NCBI GenBank assembly: GCA_018902385.1
Contig: JABSSW010000040.1
Coordinates: forward strand, 372,001 to 436,000
DNA from: Physcia stellaris
Taxonomy: Eukaryota > Ascomycota > Lecanoromycetes > Caliciales > Physciaceae
Reading direction: 5' to 3'
DNA: 64,000 bases
The notes beneath the pieces were generated by a model. That model was given only the letters and a program-made list of their open reading frames with translations. It ran no database searches and was not told the DNA's origin. Below, piece after piece: positions 42,603 to 53,700 of this stretch (the first letter of the stretch is position 1; every line of letters begins with the position of its first letter). The translations under genes and the position numbers were made by a program.

Positions 42603-44204
42603 TTACAGCCTCGACTTCTCTTGCAGCGTGGCTTTCTCCTGGGGGCCGACCAGTGGATCGTAAACACCCAAACCCAGAGTATCGGCAGGCACTGTTGTTG
42701 AATGATTACTCAGACCTCGAGTATCGACAAGTGTTGGATTCAATTGGTCCACACTCGAACATCCAATAAGCCGCATGTTCATCTCCATCTCGTCTTTGAG
42801 CAGTTGCATAGCTCTGTCTACACCAGGTAGACCATATGCACTCATGGCGTACAGAAACGGCCTCCCGATCCCGACACCCTTTGCTCCAAGACAGAGGGCT
42901 TTGATAATATCTGTCGCTCGTCTGATGCCGCCGTCAACGTAGATCTCAATACGGTTCTCCCAGCCACGCTCTCGGAGTACAGGCATGACTTCTGCAAGTA
43001 CTTCAATCCCCGAACGAGCAAAGTCGAGCTGTCGGCCGCCGTGGTTCGAAAGGACCACACCATGAACGCCACATTCAATGGCACGGATAACGTCTTCAAC
43101 CCTTTGAACACCTTTCAGCAATATTGGCATCTTGGTTATGCTCAGAAACCATGGAATGTCTTTCCAACTGAGCGAAGGGTCAATAAATGATGATATCGCT
43201 CGAGCGGCACCTTGAGAGCGATCGACATTGTCGCCGCCGGTGTCCTGCACATTTGATCCTACGTCCTGGAATTTACTACGCATGTCTTTCTCACGACGAC
43301 CAAGTTGAGGCGCGTCGACGGTGATAAAGAGACCTTTACATCCACGTTTCTCAGCATGTTGAACTATACGTTTTGTGATTGCGCGGTCCTTGTTAACATA
43401 AAGCTGTAACCATTGAACTTGGCCGTCTCGTTTTTCATCGCAGATTTCATCAAAAGAACAGCTAGCGAGCGTCGGTATCATCTGGATTACATTGTGCTTG
43501 TGAGCACCTCTTGTAAGGATGACTTCGCCCTCAGGATTTCCTAATTTGCCCAAGGCTGTCGCAGTGACGTAGAAAGGGATACTAACATGGGTTCCGAGCA
43601 TATTTGTTGAGAGGTCAATTGTCTCGACGTCGATCAAAATCCTCGGGCGAAACCAGATTTTATGATATGCTGAGTGATTTTCCCTCATTGTTATCTCATC
43701 ATCTGCACCACTAGAGTAGTAGGCCCAAGCCGTCTTCTTCATAACGCGCCGTGCCACGGCCTCAAAGTCCATCAAGTTGTAACATTGTTCCAGTATGGGC
43801 ATACGCTTCATCCTCTCTTGGCGGTCCTGCTCGTCAGGATCCTCCTCGACCTGTTCGGCCTCAATAGTGTCCATGTCGACTTCGCCAAGGTGCTTATCCT
43901 TCTCGAGATACTTCTCGAGTGTATCAGGCGGGTGTATCGGATCTTTGGCCAGGTTAGATTCAGAGACCAGAATGAAGATAGCGGAGAAGGCAGGCAAGCC
44001 TTTCTTACCGTATGTCTCTGTCGCATCTTTACCTGCGTATTTAAGAATAATGTTCTTGCCACCTGGATGTTCTTCTTTAAACTCAGTCACATCATATGCG
44101 CGTCCATGAATGATGACCCAGCAATCCCTGTCACTATTGTGTCTTGCCACTTCTTCGCCATTGAGTTTCTGGCCCTTTGGCTGTTGTTCTGGCTCGTGAT
44201 TCAT
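42603..44204 (-). CDS. CYB2: Flavocytochrome b2-type L-lactate dehydrogenase
   Basis: This is an FMN- and haem-dependent 2-hydroxyacid dehydrogenase, expected to oxidise L-lactate to pyruvate and pass electrons to cytochrome c. Exons 44204-44009 and 43942-42603 give 511 residues. The N-terminal cytochrome b5 domain has haem ligands His46 (EHPGG) and His69 (DPIHPPD), the same 23-residue spacing as His43/His66 of yeast Cyb2. The FMN domain shows AWAYYSSGADDE, the catalytic LSNHGGRQLD segment, and GIRRATDIIKALCLGAKGVGIGRPFLYA. The first ATG gives no mitochondrial presequence; the upstream in-frame extension starts only at GTG. A cytosolic location, or a related hydroxyacid substrate, is therefore possible. 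Confidence 0.9.
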   Translation of the reverse strand: MNHEPEQQPKGQKLNGEEVARHNSDRDCWVIIHGRAYDVTEFKEEHPGGKNIILKYAGKDATETYGKKGLPAFSAIFILVSESNLAKDPIHPPDTLEKYLEKDKHLGEVDMDTIEAEQVEEDPDEQDRQERMKRMPILEQCYNLMDFEAVARRVMKKTAWAYYSSGADDEITMRENHSAYHKIWFRPRILIDVETIDLSTNMLGTHVSIPFYVTATALGKLGNPEGEVILTRGAHKHNVIQMIPTLASCSFDEICDEKRDGQVQWLQLYVNKDRAITKRIVQHAEKRGCKGLFITVDAPQLGRREKDMRSKFQDVGSNVQDTGGDNVDRSQGAARAISSFIDPSLSWKDIPWFLSITKMPILLKGVQRVEDVIRAIECGVHGVVLSNHGGRQLDFARSGIEVLAEVMPVLRERGWENRIEIYVDGGIRRATDIIKALCLGAKGVGIGRPFLYAMSAYGLPGVDRAMQLLKDEMEMNMRLIGCSSVDQLNPTLVDTRGLSNHSTTVPADTLGLGVYDPLVGPQEKATLQEKSRL

Positions 44205-45096
44205 CCTTGGATCTGCAGTGCTGCAAGAGAGATTCAAACGGCGAATAACGAAAGCAAACACGAGATAATATGGTCAAGGAAGAAGAAGCTTGGGAAGTCT
44301 TCACAAGGCAAACAGGCTTTCCAAGCCCCCAAAACGCGTATCTGACAAGGAGAAGCCTCTAGGCAAGACGCCGGCAATATGGCCGGCTGAAAGATTGCTC
44401 TACTAGTGAAAGCTCACATCGTCCGGACCTAAGGTACCTCAGGTACTTTAAACTTGTAGCTTCGGTCGTGCGGAGACAGCCGAAGCTGTTGTCAGGTAGG
44501 GAAAGCGGTGCAAGTTGTAGTAACCGCTTGGCTCCAGCTACGCTAGAATGTTCCAAACATGCTAGGGTATTCCAATAGTAGACCTCTTCGGGTTTGTGGA
44601 TGGCTTCTCCAGTCCCTCTTATGATGGAACGGCTACCAAGCAGGCTTCGAGAGAGGACCCAACTTTCCCCGCGATGCCACGAGGACGGGCTGCTTGGCGC
44701 ACGCAATCTTGCGTCGCTCTACTCTGATATTCGATCTTGACATCTTCCAAAGTCTGCCTGTTGATACTATCTCAAGCATCCAGATAACATATGAACCCTT
44801 TCTCGGTCTGAAGTGGGTGTAAAGAGGATGTTTTGTCCCGACGCTATTAGATGACGAGACTGCTTGCCGGAGAGGCTTGAGGCCGAGGCTACATCATGAT
44901 GCTTTTCTTCCCTAATCCTTCGGTGCCAACGCCCAACCACTATCATTTCATCAACCACTCCTTTCGCAATCGTATTGAGCAGCCCTATATGACGAACGAT
45001 TTGGGAATGCAATATTGGTGACAACCCAAGGAAATCTTTGCCAACGATCATGGAACATAGCCACAGCCAGAACCGCGGTCAAAACAGGTGACGACC
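44205..45096. other. Divergent intergenic region
   Basis: This lies between the cytochrome b2 gene (minus) and the Rab-like gene (plus). Minus-strand frames at 44359-45051 are not supported by family or splice evidence. Confidence 0.45.
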
Positions 45097-46180
45097 ATGG
45101 CCGGCAATTTAGAGGCAAAGATATGCGTTTTGGGCGCGCAAGGTATGTCATAGCTGCATTTTCTCTCGCGTTCCGTGGTCTTTTAATTCAAATTTTACAT
45201 TAGGTGTTGGCAAGACCTCGCTCGTCCACCGATACGTCAAAGGAACCTTCAATCCCGCTACCACAACTTCCACAATTGGAGCTTCCTTTGTGACGAAGAG
45301 AGTTCTCGATGTTGATACCGGCGTCGTTGTAAGGCTCCAGATCTGGGACACCGCCGGTCAGGAGAGATTCCGTAGCATCTCCAAATTATATTACCGTGGC
45401 GCGTCCGCCGTCGTTCTGGTTTACAGCATTTTGGATGAAGGCAGCTTTCAAGAGATGGGTCGGTGGCTTGCGGAGTTGAGAGATAATGTCGGGGACGATG
45501 TCATAGTCCATGTTGTTGGGACCAAGAGTGATGTAGTCGCACAAGAACCCAACCTTCGCAAGGTGCCTTTTGAAAAGTGCATGTACGTGTTTTCGGAGTC
45601 TCATATTCCTTCCAGAGTTCACTAATCAAGACATACTTTGAAGTGAACCCTTCGAGACACCAGTCTTGTAGCTCAACAATTATCCAACATTGACAATGCT
45701 GACTCTGACATCGCGAGTAGCGCCTATGTAGCAGACCATCTCTACCCGCACCTCAACTCTTCACCTCCCATCAGTACTGGTGGTACCAGCGGCGTGACAA
45801 GTATGGATAGCAAAAGAAGCAGCGGCTTCTGGGGTCAAGACATCGGCTGGGACTGTTGCCATGAAATCAGTGCTAAGGACGGGGAAGGCATCGATGAAGT
45901 CTTTCGCGTCATCACGAGGAAGCTTGTTGAACAGCGACAGAAAAGAGCTGAACAGGAGCAGGCCATGCTGGAAAGCACCACCCCAGCTACGGATCGAGGG
46001 CAAGCAGGATACTTCGATCGACCAGTTTCGACGGGTAGCTTCAGATTGGGGCATGGCGACAAGCGGAGAAGCTGGCTCGGCTTCCCGACTCCAGCGCTAT
46101 CCATCGGTGAGGAGGGAATTACAGCAATGGATGGGGCTACTGGTAGTAAAGCGGAGGGGAAAAGGGGGAAGTGCTGCTAG
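45097..46180 (+). CDS. Rab-family small GTPase with extended C-terminus
   Basis: Exons 45097-45142, 45204-45582 and 45721-46180 give 294 residues. Nucleotide-binding motifs are G1 LGAQGVGKTS (split by the first intron), a switch I TSTIGASF, G3 WDTAGQERFRS, G4 GTKSD and G5 ISAK. The C-terminus is GKCC, a typical geranylgeranylation site, so vesicle-membrane attachment is expected. The G4 motif has Thr instead of the usual Asn of NKxD. About 100 residues between the G domain and the Cys pair are Ser/Gln-rich, far longer than in most Rabs. The second intron (138 bp) is unusually long here but is fixed by the KCIAYVADHL join. The subfamily is unclear. Confidence 0.87.
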
Positions 46181-46928
46181 CGCTTTCAACGGGGCAATCT
46201 CGTGATACGACTACCAATTTTGGAGCATGGTGTTGGGGTTTCTCGTGTTCCGTCCAGTGCTTGTATCGATATTGTAGTTCTATGGCACATGACAAACCCA
46301 CGCTTGGAGCTATCATGAAGCCTGTACGTTCTTTTTGAGACCATGCTATCTTCGGGTGGTACGAGTACAAGGCATACCCGCATATGATGGAATGAAGTAT
46401 AAGTAAGAAAGAACATAGCTGAGGTATGTTTTTCCTTTCTAAAGTCGACCAAACTCGGGTAATGGTCTATTTGATTGGGGGTCAGATGCAAGGCAGATCT
46501 GGGCAGTACTAGTGGGCAGATCTTCAGGCGATCAGTTAGAATCTATGTAAGCAGAAGGCTTTATCCCGATGGAGCGGAGAAATCCGTAGTACACATTCCT
46601 TTTGCCTAAGAAGCCGAGCAGCCACACTCTCATGGGACAACATGAGATGGAGTGTTCTGGAGAAAGAAAATTATCGACAGCATTGTCCTCGATGGTTGTA
46701 TCGGCGTCATTTTGCACGACTTGTAAGCTGCCATTCCAGCCACACACCAATAATGGAGGCCAGCTTTCTGCCCGGCTGTGCATGAAAAGTGAGGCTACAT
46801 CGTGACCCACGTCCGTCCCATCCCTCGTCTGACCTTGGTCTTGATCCTCTGTACATCTTTTCTGGGCACTACATACTTTCCAAGGTTAACCTTTGATCTA
46901 TTGCCAAAGCTTTATTGGCGAGAACGCC
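46181..46928. other. Intergenic region
   Basis: This contains the 3' flank of the Rab-like gene and the promoter of the next gene. Short frames at 46532-46805 on both strands are mutual shadows. No gene is evident. Confidence 0.5.
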
Positions 46929-48994
46929 ATGTCGGGTCTCGAGCTTATTGCCGTCGTGGCATGCATTGGAGCAATAGTATCGGCTTACCACGATGGAGCG
47001 GAAATCCTGCAGCAGATCAAGGCAAAGAAGAAGGCTCGCAAAGCTGGCCGCCAGGATCTGCTGACAGAAAGCTCTACCCAGGAGCTCGAGCTCTCCCTAC
47101 ACCGAGGCGAAGACGTTGTACAGAGTCAATACGATAGGGACTACAAGCGCTTCGGTGCGGCCTTTGCAGATGGAGATGGTAAAAGCACAGACCGATTACG
47201 CAAAAGCCTCCCGCTGACTGAAGGAACACAGACATTGCGAGAGAGGCGCTAAAAGATATAATAATCCATCTGCAGGGGCAGGTGATTGCCAACTTGAAGA
47301 TTCAATGGCAGCAAGATACCTATGTCGACTTTATGGCTTTGCAAGACGCCTCCGATGCGAGCCAGGATAAGGCCATCTTAGTTTTGATGCAATTGCAACA
47401 GCGAATAATCACCTCAGGACCAATCGAGAACCTGAAGCCTCCCCCGCTCTTTGCGAGCTCCAGGTTGTGCGAAGAGAAGCCATCTTTACCACAGGCAGGC
47501 CTGATCACTGGACGTCGCGACCCACAAAAGGTTCATCCCAACGGATATCCGCCCATTGACTCTCCGGCAACCACGTCCCCTCCATCTTCTCCGTACGAGA
47601 TTTACAGTGGTTACTCCCAACAAGCTTCTCCTATTCAGCTCAAGCCTCATTCGCCACGGTCTTCATTCTCTGGGCGGTATGACGAACAAATGAGTGGGCA
47701 TCATGAACAGGTGACCGCATACCAATCCACGCCGTATCCTCAACAACCCCCTTTTATCCAGTCTAACGGGCAATTGCAGCAGCCCCGACCAATTCGTCGG
47801 AATGATCCTCACCGGAGTTCTCATCCGAGCCAAGCGCATCAGGTCACTGGGCAACATCAGTTTTCCTCCCAAGGCTACGTTGCGGAGATATCCAGCAATA
47901 TTTCACCACGCCCATATGATGGCTCATGGACGTCGCCTCCTGCTTATCAGGAGGGGACATCTCCTGGTGCACCGACACTCCCCCTGAATGACGTGGTTGG
48001 AAAGAACGCAAAGAGCGAAAGGGGTCATTTTTCTTCGGTGGCGAAATTGAATTTATTCGGCAAGAAATCCAGAACAGCATCGATAGATGTCGCGAAAGAT
48101 GAACCCTTTCGAAATCAGCACGCCCAGGGCTTAGCAATTCCAAAACATCTTCTACCAGATGCACCTCCGGAACCGCCGTGCGACTCTACACCGTCTAGAA
48201 AAGCATCTGGGCCTCCACTGACGCCAAGCTCGTATGCAGGCTCGAGATTCAGTTCATTTAGCGTGAGCACAGCAACTACTCAGTCCTCTTATGAGGCTCC
48301 GGAAACTCCAGATTTTAACCCGTGGGCAGATCGTGGAATGAACACAGATTCGAGTTCAACCATTAGTCGCAACATTAGCAAAGCCTCAAGTTCCGCTCAG
48401 ACAGTTCGATCATCTGGATCCATACGTCGAGCACCTGAAAGCTCAATGAGTATCGCCTACAATCCGTCCTCTGTTAGTTCCAAGGACCTTTTGCCTAGTG
48501 AAGCAAACAAGTACGCTGGTTTCTGCAAAGGCGCGTGGAGAGCCCAGATTGGCGACCGAAAGAAAGCCATGGACGAGTGTCAACGACCCGGAGGCGTGTA
48601 CAGTGATGCTAGATTTTGGCGGTGTTCGAAATGCAAATTTGAAGGTCGTCTAGTCATGCTAAATAAGAAGACCAAGGCCGTAGACAGACGAGTTCTGACA
48701 GCCGAAGGCGTCCAATTCCGGTGGGACTTTCTTTTCAAGAGTCACGTCGAAACAAAGGATGCAACATCAGACTTCTTGAAATCGACGTTTGGATGTATGT
48801 TTTGTACAGCTGAAGGAAAGGGGACGCCTACGTTTGGAGGAGCACAGATGCTCATGTCGCACTTGCAGGAGCATCGTAGTCGATTACCCACTGGAGAAGT
48901 GCTTTACAGAATGAATTGTCTAGTGGGACCCCGAGCGCACCTGCAAGACAACTTTGACATCAACCTTATTGGAAAAGAAGGTGTGAACATCTGA
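46929..48994 (+). CDS. Fungal hypothetical protein with C-terminal Cys/His domain
   Basis: Exons 46929-47178 and 47232-48994 give 670 residues. The N-terminal 110 residues are helical, starting with a hydrophobic segment (LELIAVVACIGAIVSAYHDG) followed by KAKKKARKAGRQ. The 53-bp intron joins DGDDIAREALKDIIIHLQ in phase. A long Pro/Gln/Ser-rich region is probably disordered. The conserved C-terminal domain (about residues 515-665) has FCKGAWRAQIGDRKKAM, WRCSKCKFEGRL, FGCMFCTAEGKG and MSHLQEHR, a C..C / C..C / H..H pattern that suggests metal binding. I recognise this as a repeated filamentous-fungal type but know no function. Confidence 0.75.
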
Positions 48995-49468
48995 TCTCAG
49001 TAAGAATTGAATAGCTATCGGATATCCGTGCAATTTGCAGTACTATATGCGGCAAAACAAAGATGAGAAATGTAAAACTTAAGACTTTTAAGGCGTCAGT
49101 CACCCTATTCAAGGCAATCTTTAGTGAGTGGCCATAACCGGCTCACCTTCTGGTGGAGATACGCCTACCCGGTCAACTCCCGTAAAACGCCACCCGGGTA
49201 CGATAGTAAGACGCAACTTGATCTTTTCACATGTTTTGTCGTCCTGGTATCCCAGAAACTGATCGTCATATACAAACGCAACTTGATCAATAACGAATTA
49301 TGTAGGTGTTTGATGGTTTGGCGACTTGGGAACGTGGGCCTCGGATAATCGGTCGGATACCCCCTGCAGCGCTTTTGACGCAATAGTCATTACATTACCT
49401 TTTCGATGGTTCATAGTTGCCGAGTTGAGCTACCAAAGGGTATCGCCTATCGACGCCTTGTCCATGAA
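48995..49468. other. Convergent intergenic region
   Basis: This lies between the 3' ends of the hypothetical-protein gene and YKT6. Only short shadow frames are present. Confidence 0.5.
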
Positions 49469-50332
49469 TCACATTATCACACAACACGAGTTTTGCTTCT
49501 TGGCCTGCGTGTAAAACATCTACATGGATCATTAGCATGGCGCCTCTATAGGATGGGTACGAATGCTGTATGTCCCATGGTTCAAATAAGCCAGAGAACA
49601 TACCTTACTCTGCGCGCTCAACCCATCGCTCTTTTGCACTAAGTCGTCGATCTTTTCCCCTCGCTCCAGCACGCTCTCGATCGTTTTATGCAGCACTATT
49701 TTTGTCTCGTCCAACTCTTTCTGTATTTTCATAATGCTGTCCGCCTGCTGCGGATCCTGATATTTGACGATGTATTCCTTCAGCGCAGGAAAATCAAGTG
49801 TGGAAGTGGAATTTGCGAAGGCGGAGCGTGGGTACTTTATGAGAAACTCGTCCACAACTTTAGACAGCAGTTGGTGGGCGACAAGAGCCGGGTAATCAGG
49901 ATCGCTAATAATGATGCCTGCAACGCCTTCAGTGCGTCCGTAGGCGTGAAATGTGTATGCTATGAAAGTATAGTGTCAGTTGCCGTGGCATTTAAAGACA
50001 AAATCCAAGTCTTGGCGAAGACACAGTACATTTTTCTTCAATATCTTGCCGTTGGCCTGGTCTCGTTCGCTCTGCCACAGTCTTGCTGAAAACGGACATG
50101 AATTCTCCATAGCTATCATGGCAGGCAATGTAAGTCTAATGATAGTACCTGAAGGTGAAAGATCGGTCATTACTTTTGCCTTGTAAATCTTGAGTAACTG
50201 CTTAGATCTGTTTCTACTGCAAGCTCGTGCGCAGGCTTGGAGTCGTTTTTCAGTATCTTTGTACAGGCATCAGCATTCAACAATGCAATGAAGACAGAAT
50301 GACACGCATACGCCGATGTAGTAGAGCTTCAT
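49469..50332 (-). CDS. YKT6: R-SNARE Ykt6
   Basis: Ykt6 is a lipid-anchored SNARE acting in Golgi, endosome-vacuole and autophagosome fusion. Exons are 50332-50312, 50256-50174, 50112-50030, 49959-49604 and 49519-49469, giving 197 residues (yeast 200). The longin domain begins MKLYYIGILKN across the first junction and continues NYGEFMSVFSKTVAERTRPGQRQ. The phase of intron 3 restores EEKSYTFHAYGRTEGVAG. The SNARE motif includes QQADSIMKIQKELDETK and the zero-layer Arg in SVLERGEKID. The tail MFYTQAKKQNSCCVIM carries the palmitoylated Cys and the farnesylated CAAX box. The first exon is only 21 nt. Confidence 0.96.
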
Positions 50333-50732
50333 GTTGGTACGAGAAGAGTGGGCCTCAACGTACGTGATCCCTGGATAATAAGCGCAATATGACTGTCGAG
50401 AAGGATTGTCAAAGGAATCGTGTATAAGGTCAAAGGTTGATGATGCTGTCTTCAGGAACGGCCGAGGGGGCAAAGCCACTTGGTAATTTGATTCGCTAGC
50501 GTCGTAATATTACAGCTACCGTTTGTCGATAAGATAAGATAAGACAGTTTCACTACGATTACTCTAGTCCAGTACTCTTACACATCAGATCTTGACATAA
50601 CTTCTCCGAAAACCAATCTCACAGGCACAGTAACCAGCGGAATTTCACTCAAGACAATTGGCCTGGTATCAACGAGCGTATTTTGCACAAATTTAGGTGT
50701 TGTTCTGCGATATCAGGTTCCAGGTCACAGAG
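50333..50732. promoter_or_regulatory. Shared YKT6/SLH1 divergent promoter
   Basis: These 400 bp separate two divergent start codons. They contain an AGATAAGATAAGATAA-like run near 50530, which includes several GATA-factor-type cores (GATAAG). Regulation by a GATA factor is an inference only. Confidence 0.4.
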
Positions 50733-53700
50733 ATGTCACCACTATTGGATAGTATGGAGTCCGAGTGGCGTGCTCAGCTGAGATCAATGCGTGAAGCTAT
50801 CGCCGAACTGAAACTTGATCAGAGGAATGGCGAAATTGAAGGTTATGGTCACGATATAGATCTCGACGGAGGCGACATCACTGGAGGAAGCGGAAGTGAG
50901 GATATCTGGGATGTATGGAGTGGCGAAGGAGAGACTGAGGAAAGTAGTGATATGTGGGACGATTTCGGCGAAAGCCTTCCTGCAACTAACGATGTCCAAA
51001 ATCACTACAATCGGAGATGGCTACAATTGAAGTGTGATTCTTTAGCTAAAGGCAGATCTGGCCTGGATGCGGGTCAGCTCGTGGAGTCGATATCAACAAT
51101 ATTAGAATCCGATATGCCAGGTTGATCTACCTCGTCCCGAGAGCGGCGATATCTTAACTAATTACTTCAGACGATGAACTGCAAATGTCTCTTGCGGACA
51201 TCATGGGCTACGGAGATCTAGATTTTGTGATAGAGTTGATATCGCACCGCAAAGAATTCCTGGTATCATCCACCACTAAGACTGAAGAAGCGAACGGCAT
51301 CTTCTGGGGCCTACAAACGAAGGAACAACGTGAACAAACGCTTCGCCAACAGGACCTTGAACACAAAACTGCTAAGCTTGGTCCTGCGCTCAGCCGTGAA
51401 GGACCAGCGTATCCCCATGTGTACAGAGCGCACACCGCCGGTAATTCTTTATCTATCGGCGGACGGCGGTATGGCTTACCTGAGGGCAGTAAGCAGACTG
51501 AACATGATAAGTATGAAGAAACATTGATCCCGGCTTCTAAGGTGGGAACACTAGCTGTGGGCCAAAAACTGATAGCGATCGGTGAGATGGACGAACTCTG
51601 CAGGCGGACATTCAAAGGATACAAGACCTTGAACCGCATGCAGAGCCTCGTCTACCCAGTTGCCTATAAGACCAGCGAGAACATGTTGATCTGTGCTCCC
51701 ACGGGTGCCGGTAAGACAGATGCTGCTATGCTGGCAATCCTCAATGCAATTGGACATAACATCAACCCTAGCTTAGTGGAGGAGCCTGACGCCACGGACT
51801 TCGTTGTCAAATCGGAAGACTTCAAGATTATATATGTAGCACCTATGAAAGCCTTGGCTGCCGAAATTACAGAAAAGCTGGGAAAGCGTCTTGCCTGGCT
51901 TGGCATCAATGTCAGAGAGTTCACTGGAGACATGCATTTGACGAAAAGGGAGATCGTACAGACACAGATTATTGTGACAACGCCCGAGAAGTGGGACGTG
52001 GTCACCCGAAAAAGTACTGGAGATACTGAGCTTGTGCAGAAAGTCCGCCTGCTCATTATCGATGAGGTCCATATGTTACACGACGAGCGTGGCGCCGTGC
52101 TCGAGTCGCTCGTCGCTCGCACGGAACGGCAAGTGGAGAGTACTCAATCTCTTATCAGGATTGTTGGTCTGTCTGCGACTCTGCCAAATTACATTGATGT
52201 CGCGGATTTCCTGAAAGTCAACAGATACGCCGGTCTCTTCTACTTTGATGCTTCTTTCAGGCCTGTACCCCTTGAGCAGCATTTCATTGGAGTCAAAGGC
52301 AAAGCGGGGACGAAAACTTCACGGGATAATCTTGAACAAACTGCTTTTGAAAAGGTCAAGGAGATGCTTGAACAAGGACATCAAGTCATGGTTTTCGTCC
52401 ATTCGCGGAAGGATACTGTCAACACCGCCAGAACATTTATACAAATGGCCGTTGATCAAGATTGTCTAGACTTGTTTGACTGTCACGAGGCCGAAGGATA
52501 CAGCTCGGCAATCAGCCAGCTGAAAACCACGAAGGGGCGAGAGCTCCGAGAGCTGGTGCCAAAAGGATTCGGTACCCACCATGCTGGGATGCCACGCACA
52601 GATCGAAATAAAGTCGAGCTGCTCTTTACTCAGGGTCATATCAATGTACTATGCTGTACCGCTACACTGGCTTGGGGTGTGAACTTGCCTGCTGCAGCCG
52701 TCGTTATTAAGGGCACCCAGCTGTACAGTGCTCAGGAGGGCAAATTTGTCGACCTGGGCATTCTTGACGTTCTTCAGATCTTCGGTCGCGCTGGCCGACC
52801 TCAGTTTCAAGCCACTGGCATAGGGTTCATCTGCACTACTCAAGACAAAATACAACATTACCTCTCGGCCGTGACCCAGCAACAACCGATTGAGTCGAGG
52901 TTCTCGAGGAAGCTTGTAGACAATCTGAACGCTGAAATTGCGCTGGGTACAGTGACTTCGGTGCCTGAAGCTGTTCAGTGGCTCGGATATTCATACCTCT
53001 TCGTACGCATGCAACGAAACCCGCTCACATACGGAATCGATTGGGCTGAAATTCGTGACGATCCGCAGCTGGTACAGCGACGACGTAAGCTGATTATCGA
53101 CGCCGCACGCATATTACAACAGAGCCAAATGATCATTTTCAACGAGATAACGGAAGAGCTTCGAGCCAAAGATGTGGGTCGGATTGCAAGCCAATACTAC
53201 GTGCTCCAAACCAGCATCGAGATTTTCAACGTTATGATGCGACCAAGGGCAGGCGAGGCTGATGTGCTGAAGATGATCAGCATGAGTGGAGAATTTGATA
53301 ATATTCAATCGCGAGATAGTGAATCGAAAGAGCTATCCCAGTTGTCCCACTCGATACCTTGCGATGTCGCTGGAGACACAACTTCCTCCTACGTGAAAAC
53401 AAACATCTTGCTCCAGTCGTACATCAGCCGACAGCGGCCGGAAGACTTTACGCTGGTATCCGATACTGCGTATGTGGCTCAGAATGCGGCGAGAATCTGT
53501 CGAGCACTTTTCATGATAGCGCTGAACCGCAAATGGGGCTATCAATGCCTCGTCTTGCTATCTTTATGCAAATCAATCGAAAAGCAGGTCTGGTCATTTC
53601 AGCATCCATTTCACCAGTTCGAGTTACCTCGGCCAATACTGGACCATCTTGATAGCAAAGATAGTGTATCTTCAATCGAGTCCCTGCGAGACATGGATAG

